DNA from: Ottelia alismoides
Taxonomy: Eukaryota > Streptophyta > Magnoliopsida > Alismatales > Hydrocharitaceae
DNA length: 64,000 nucleotides
NCBI GenBank assembly: GCA_037367405.1
Contig: JAZKJV010003373.1
Location: 186,001-250,000, forward strand
Reading direction: 5' to 3'
In this document: piece after piece, positions 58,178 to 64,000 of the stretch
Layout of the letters: each line of letters opens with the position of its first letter
Numbering within the stretch: the stretch's first letter is position 1
The notes under the pieces: model-generated
Told to the model about the DNA's origin: nothing
What the model saw: the letters and a program-made list of their open reading frames with translations, nothing else
Database searches by the model: none
Made by a program: the position numbers and the translations under genes

Positions 58178-59618
58178 TAGGGATGCAAACGAATACGAAT
58201 GCGAATTCAGGTCATACCATAACCATATCCATATTATTTTACGAATACGAATGTTACACGAATGTAAAAAACCAAGATCCATATCCTCAAAATACGAATA
58301 CGAATACGAAACGAATCTTTTACGAACGAATACGAATATTAAACGAATGTTAACTTTAACATGAATATTAAATTATAAATAAAAATGTACCTAGATTATT
58401 TGGTGACCATTTCCGCGTAACTTCCGTCTTTTTTTAACCACATTCCATGATTCAAACGAGCTGCACATGGTGCATAATATCTGCATTATATATCATAAAA
58501 TAAGAGATCCTCTTGTGCAATCATATAATAAAATGGTAGAATATAATGTACATTGGAGGATTAAGATGATATACCAGATCAGCTACAATTACGAGGGAGG
58601 GCGAGGGAGGCGCATGCTTGTGGCTGTGAAGGAGGATGAGAGAGGCGAGGGAGGGTGGTTGCGGCTGCGAGGGAGGGCGAGGGAGACGAGGGAGGTTGGT
58701 TGAGACTGCAAGGGAGGGCGGTGAAGGTTGGTTGCGGCTGTGACGGAGGGCAGGGGAGGTGAGGTAGCAGTTGTGGCAGAGGGCGAGGGAGGCGAGGGTG
58801 ATCGGTTATAGCGGAGGGAGGAGGGTGGGGGAGGTGAGACAGTGGCTGCGTTGGAGGGCAGGGCTACGACAGAGGGAGATTGGTGTGGGGGCAGAGGTCA
58901 GGGAGAGGCGGAGGTCGTCAAAGGGAGGCGGAGGGCACAGGGGGCGGAGGCCGCAGGGGGCAGAGGCTGCGAGGAGGCGGAGGGCCGCATGGGGCGGCGG
59001 GGCGGCAGGGGAAGGCCGAGGGCGCATGGGCGGAGGGCGCGGGGGGAGGCGAGGTGGTAGACGGAGGTGTAGGACGCGGGGGGAGACGAGGTGGTAGACG
59101 GAGGTGTAGGGTGCGGGGGGAGGCAAGGCGGTAGTGGGAGGCGGAGGGAACTTGAGCGGAGGGCGCGAGGGGAGACGGAGAGCCGCAAGGAGAGGCGAGG
59201 TGGCATGGGGAGGCGGGGCGGCAGGGGGAGACGGAGGGCGCCTGGAGAGGCGAGGGTGGCCGAGGAGGTCAGGGGAGGCGGCCTGGCGGGGAAGATAGAG
59301 GGCGTCGCGGGTAGGGGTTGGGGGCGTCGGGGGTATGGGAGTTGGGGGATGTTATTGTTAACCCTAATGTTATTTAAAATATTAAATATATAATACGAAT
59401 ATTCGTATTCCTAACCGTATCCGCAATTTTTATTCGTATTCATATTCGTATTCGCATTCGTTAACTTGAGATTCGTATTCGTATTCGTATCCGTAAAAAA
59501 TTCGTTTCGAATATTCGTATTCGTATTCGCCTGTTTTAGAAAAACAAGAACCATATCCTCTTAAAAACGAATACGAATACGAACGAATACGAATATAACC
59601 ACATCCGTTTGCATCCCT
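58178..59618. mobile_element. hAT-like non-autonomous element (1.44 kb)
   Basis: Ends TAGGGATGCAAACGAATACG and the complement of CCGTTTGCATCCCT. The octamer AACCATGA lies at 58166-58173 and at 59619-59626, consistent with an 8 bp target duplication with five extra bases at the left end. The borders consist of reiterated ACGAAT hexamers (58185-58345) and their complement (59395-59600). The interior has an AT-rich part and a very G-rich core. No transposase. Confidence 0.72.
58590..59340. repeat. G-rich core with minisatellite in the hAT-like element
   Basis: Dense GGGAGG/GGCGAGG runs on the plus strand. At 59051-59135 a 37 bp unit (starting GAGGTGGTAGACGGAGGTGT) repeats about 2.5 times. Long Gly/Arg-rich or Pro-rich frames on the two strands come from this composition and are not genes. 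Confidence 0.8.
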
Positions 59619-60474
59619 AACCATGACGCTTCCATTCATAAGGAGTGATGAAACAGTTTTAGATTTTAGTGACTCCTCTCAGTAGAGAAGTAATCTAACC
59701 TTGGTCCAAATGTTGGACAATAATCTGTATGCGATTCGATGCAATGAGAAGATTAGATTTACGGTCTTGATTTAATAAAGCATTTATGAGAGGTCCACAA
59801 GATATGGATTTGAGATGTGATCTCAATATCCAAGTCACTATATGTGGAACAATACAATCACCATGTCCTTATCTCCTAGTATCCACGGAGAAAGCGTATT
59901 ATCCTTAAAAGAGTTCATGGATAATTTCATTGTTGATATTATATATCTGAGCATTGAGAAAATTGATAATTAAATGTAATTGGATTATCATGAATAATAT
60001 GAATTTGATTCATATTATAAGGAGAGTTATCTGAGAGAATTAAATGTGATTTAATTATTAGAGATGTGAATAATGTGAATGTGATTCATATTATTTGGGC
60101 ACATGAGAATAGAGATCTAATATGATTAAATGTGATTTAATTATCATTGATATGAATAATGTGGATCGTACAATTCATATTGATTATATATTACAAATGT
60201 GATTTATAATATATTAGAGAGAGCCTATTGTGATTTACATTTGTTAATTAATTATTGATGTGAAATGGATTCACATTAGATGATTGATTGAAAATATAAT
60301 TTACATTTTATTTTGGGATGTGAATGTGATTCACATTTTTCCAATGATATGATTGTAATGTTCACAGTATAACTGTGAATTGTTTTTGTGAGATAATTTA
60401 CAATAAATGTTGTTGTAGATCTTGGAGGTATCTTGAGATAATGAGATCTCATGAGATGATTGAGTGGTCGTCCC

Positions 60475-60861
60475 TGTAACGTCCCGGGCTTAGGTCCCCG
60501 GTCCGTTAACGGAGCATTACTGGCCCTAACAACCTCTTGGGATCGGGCCCATGCGGACTCGATAATGGATAGGGTACCTAAACTCGGGATGTTACAAATG
60601 GTATCAGTGGAGGAGGTTGTAACATCCATATCACAAATATAGTCCCACATCTAAAACTCACAAAGTGTAAGAGTGAGTTATAAGTGGTGGAGATTACTAA
60701 TTGATAACTGTGAGTTATAAGTGGTGGAGATTACTAATTGATAACTTGGGCTTAAGCATTTTGGGTGGTTGTCAACGGGTCCATTTGGGCTCGAACCCAA
60801 CAAGTTGTCAGGGTCAGTTTTCCTCAATAACGGACCGGGGACCTAAGCCCGTTCCGTTACA
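60475..60861. mobile_element. Small TRIM-like element with inverted LTR-like ends
   Basis: Starts TGTAACGTCCCGGGC and ends GCCCGTTCCGTTACA, with a perfect 5 bp target duplication GTCCC (60470-60474 and 60862-60866). The left 122 bp (60475-60596, TGTAAC to GTTACA) is followed by TGGTATCAG (60599-60607), a Met-tRNA-type primer site. The right 244 bp (60618-60861) is also bounded by TGTAAC and GTTACA, but its homology to the left LTR is in inverted orientation (GGGCTTAGGTCCCCGGTCCG against its complement). A 37 bp tandem duplication lies at 60673-60745. Non-coding. Confidence 0.75.
60673..60745. repeat. 37 bp tandem duplication
   Basis: GTGAGTTATAAGTGGTGGAG plus ATTACTAATTGATAACT occurs twice in a row with no differences in the shared part. 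Confidence 0.93.
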
Positions 60862-61760
60862 GTCCCCCTTTTAGGAAATATAATCAATCTTCTCATTATC
60901 TCCAAGACTGATTAATTGATTTAATTTAGAATTAATTTATATTGATCTATCAATATATATTAATCTAAATTAAAGTAATTATTGTTGTGTTTTTACAACA
61001 ACATCATGGCCATAGAAAGAAACACAAATCAACCTCATCCATTGCTTTTGTGTTGTCCATAGATTGACATCCATGGATCCCAAAATACTATATAAGAAAA
61101 GGCACCCCTTGCCTGTCAAGTTACATTAAAACACATGCTCTCTCTTTCTCTCTCTCATTCTCTACACTCAAAGCCTCTCTCTAACTTTCTCATTATGGTC
61201 GTCCACCATGGAGCCTTTGAGATAATCGCCATTGTCGTAGCATCGTCGTTATGCTATCAGATTGCTTGCTCATGGATCTCCATCTCCTTCAATGCGTTGC
61301 ATTTATGAAGAAGATGTCGAATCTCGTGTGACAAGATCAAGAGATTCATCACTTAGATAATCAACATGGATTACGAGGAGCACACGTCTCATCAACGCGT
61401 TTCCCCTCGTTGAATCGAACTTGATACATGGATTGTAATTTCCAACAGATGACGAGGAGACATATTAGGATAATCAACACGTATTGTAATTTCCTCTGTT
61501 GCATTCATCACATCTCCTCCGTCGAATCGGACTTGAGACAGGAGGTCTCTTCGTTTAGAGACTCGATTGCAACCACGCATCAATAGGTAATCTTAATACT
61601 TATTTGTGGTTTAAATGAAATGATCTGAAAAGTGTTCTTGGATCATGTAGTTTCATCACATTGAAAATTTTTAAATTCCACTGTCTAGAGCAACTAGTAC
61701 GACTAGTCACTCCCGATCACATTCGATGCGATCCTCACATTTCCATGATGTACTTAAGGA

Positions 61761-64000
61761 TCTTATCATATCTTTCAAGTGATATCAAATCTAGGTTGGA
61801 GGTTTTGGATACAATCCATAAACTTAGGAAGACTTGGGCTCATTCGGGCTTGTGAAATTCTTATCGCATTTCATTCTCGCAACTCTATTTTGTGATTATT
61901 TTCGGCCATGTTTAAAATGTTTAAGCATGAAATTATCACTTGTATAATTTTCCCCATTAAATAAGGAAATCGTGGGATTTTAGTTTGTATGATTTGGAAT
62001 CTGATAACTCAAGTTATGATCATTTTAATGAACATATATTCATTGTTTCGGGGATGACGGATCTTGACATAATTAAAGAGTTAGTTATTATTTTGAAATA
62101 CCTAGAAATGTGTGCTAATTACTTAATTTTGCTTATAAATCAAATTAGCAAACTTTGGAAACTTACTTTTCATTATTTGGATTTAAATTGATTGAGATAT
62201 GATAATTTTAGTAAGTGAGGGTCACTGTCGTAAATTACATTCCAAATCAAGAGTCTTGTTATTGTCATTTAAGAAATTAGTGAAATTAATGGTTAATTTC
62301 CTGTAATAATTATGGATAAATATTTGAGAAATATTTGATGATAATTACTTCCTTAAATGGTATTGTCTTAACCAATAATTGATTAGATATGATCTTGATC
62401 ACAAATTGGTTACTCAATCTACTTTCCAGAAAACAAAGTTGCTTGAATAGGATTGGGAATTTGTTTAGCAAATTTCCTTATAATCAAAATGATTTTTATT
62501 ATTACTATATGGTATAACTTCGATTGAAAAATCGATTATCATATCAAGTACAAAGTGATCAATTTGGTAGTATCCTTTCCCGACGGATATGGTGTCTAGT
62601 CAGGGAGCGATGGGGTAGCAGGTTGCCACGTGTGCGGTCTGTCTCACTCCCGTCAGTACTAACCATGATAATGGGTAGGGAAGGGATAATGTTAGAGAAA
62701 TCATGATGTATTTTCCTAATTATTAAAATTTGAAATAATACGTATTTGAGATAATACAGTATTTCAAGTAACAATAAAGAATGTTTGTTGGATATTAATT
62801 GGATCATTAATTTAATGTGATTAGATTAATTGGAATCTAATTAAAATCAAAATATTATGAATAGAGTTGCATTTCCCTTGGAAGAATTAATCGTAAATAT
62901 GATTCATCATGATTATTTAGAATTTGAAAATGATATAGAGGATCACATAAGTGAAATCCATGGTCTCCCGTCAAGGTAAAGGGTTCCGTCATCAGGGATT
63001 GTATGTAAGAGATGCTTGTCTGAAGTGACAGCTCCTTCATACAAGCGCATCTGGATCGGGCTCTTTGCTTCTCGAAAGAGTAAGGACGTATGCGTAATGA
63101 CCCCATTATCCGGTCCTCGTATTATTGGGGCGATATTGGATTGCGCATAGCGAGTTGTAATCCTGTTGACGGTTGGTTCAATTAATGACGGATCAAAATC
63201 ACCTTAGGGGTGGTGGGTTCATGTGGTAAAGACTGAATTGGGAATGCAAGTTGAACTTGCAAGACAGAATGTGTTTCCGCTTCTTTTATCCGAGAGTTAC
63301 AGGTTCTCCTATTATTGGGATGTGACAAAGATAAGGAAGGAGATCCCATATCTTGCTTGAGATATAATGGTAAGTATATCTCTTACATTGAAAGTGATTA
63401 AGATAATGAACTTTCACTGTTGACAAGGCAAGACAACATTGATATAAAAATTCCTAAATCAAAGTAAAATATATATTTGTATATATTTATGCAAAATTCT
63501 TATTTCAGAAAATCCTTCATTAAACCCACTCAATACTATACTCAATAACAACCAGTAAAATATCATTGATTGGGTCCATGATAAAGATTTTGTACTTGCA
63601 GTTGGACACATAATGTATGTGGTTTCAATATGCAAATTTCCTCATAATAATGAGGAATGGCAATTTAATAGACAACAGGACTACAACCCTAGGGTTTGTA
63701 TGTCTATATAGTCTTGGTCTATCATCAAATATACTTTGGAAGTGATATGTCAATGATGATCGTAATTGTCAAATAGTCCTTATAAAATCTAAGAAGATGT
63801 CCTAGTCTACATATGTGCTCTCGACATTTAATCGTGAATGACATGATTCACTGCTTCATGCAGAATGGTGGCTCTATAAGAGATGATGTATTCAAAATGT
63901 TTTGAGAACCTACCTGAACCAAAGTCTTTTAGAGTTTATATGGATGTAGATACAATGAATGTCATCATTCTACTATATATACTTAAGTCATTCATGAAGC
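61761..64000. other. AT-rich non-coding DNA, no gene seen
   Basis: No ORF with a recognisable domain and no repeat shared with the rest of the window. A moderately GC segment at 62570-62660 and 62960-63320 (GGTTCCGTCATCAGGG, CCCATTATCCGGTCC) reads like the interior of a non-coding retroelement, possibly the continuation of family F. The window ends inside it. Confidence 0.45.

Larger units (their letters stand above)
59630..61760 (+). repeat. Family F retroelement-like repeat, copy 2
   Basis: Homologous, in inverted orientation, to 46985-48145 (shared blocks TTTACATTTTATTTTGGGATG at 60300, TCTCTCTCATTCTCTACACT at 61150, CATGGATCTCCATCTCC at 61272, GGACTTGAGACAGGAGGTCT at 61528, TTTTTAAATTCCACTGTC at 61668). 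AT-rich with many GTGATTTAATTAT phrases (59990-60250). Interrupted by the element at 60475-60861. No protein domain; maybe an LTR or long leader. Confidence 0.55.

Noticed and set aside
58771..59393. Long Gly/Arg-rich and Pro-rich frames
   Set aside because: All frames on both strands are open because of the extreme G richness; no domain or start signal.
60599..60607. TGGTATCAG as the primer site of a full copia element
   Set aside because: No coding sequence or direct second LTR follows; it belongs to the small element at 60475-60861.
62560..62660. Possible tRNA gene in the moderately GC segment
   Set aside because: No cloverleaf with A- and B-box consensus could be formed by eye.

Overview
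This is nuclear DNA of a flowering plant, most likely a monocot. The evidence is a spliced plant-type S-adenosylhomocysteine hydrolase gene with a very GC-rich first exon, plant retrotransposon types (Ty1/copia, and an Athila/Tat-like Ty3/gypsy element with LTRs of about 3.7 kb), and plant MITE families (CACTA, Tourist-like, hAT-like). The window holds one intact cellular gene; nearly everything else is transposable-element DNA, much of it nested.

Layout. 1-11040: a Ty3/gypsy element whose left LTR is cut by the window edge. It has a primer-binding box, a damaged gag, an unidentified acidic ORF, an array of stem-loops that repeat the polypurine tract, and a complete 3' LTR, but no protease, reverse transcriptase or integrase. 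11046-19392: more copies of the same LTR superfamily (an inverted fragment, a solo LTR with GGTCC target duplication, a truncated LTR), interleaved with foldback elements. 19393-36161: a dense swarm of non-coding inverted-repeat elements, nearly all bounded by (TA)n microsatellites. I call these families A (about 300-390 bp hairpins with a conserved core), B (about 150 bp hairpins with GTGATCC-type tips), C (TIR near ACTTGAATT, up to about 1.9 kb) and D (2.85 kb, TIR about 40 bp). A miniature CACTA family is mixed in. 37188-40840: a second solo LTR, with AGTAA target duplication.

43910-45714 is the S-adenosylhomocysteine hydrolase gene: three exons, 485 residues, apparently intact. 46985-48145 and 59630-61760 are inverted copies of an unidentified retroelement-like family. 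50096-55407 is a young Ty1/copia element (two differences between its 166 bp LTRs, target duplication ACATC) with a broken gag-pol, sitting inside a decayed LTR of the same superfamily as at the left end. 58178-59618 is a hAT-like element with an ACGAAT-repeat border and a G-rich core. 60475-60861 is a small element with a 5 bp target duplication whose two LTR-like ends are inverted rather than direct. 61760-64000 has no recognisable gene.

The parts most worth follow-up are the (TA)n-targeting foldback swarm, in which the two arms of each element stay matched to each other, and the array of polypurine-tract stem-loops at 5281-5810. Everything here was read by eye. Boundaries of the repeat families are good to a few bases where a target duplication or TA run fixes them, and to some tens of bases elsewhere.
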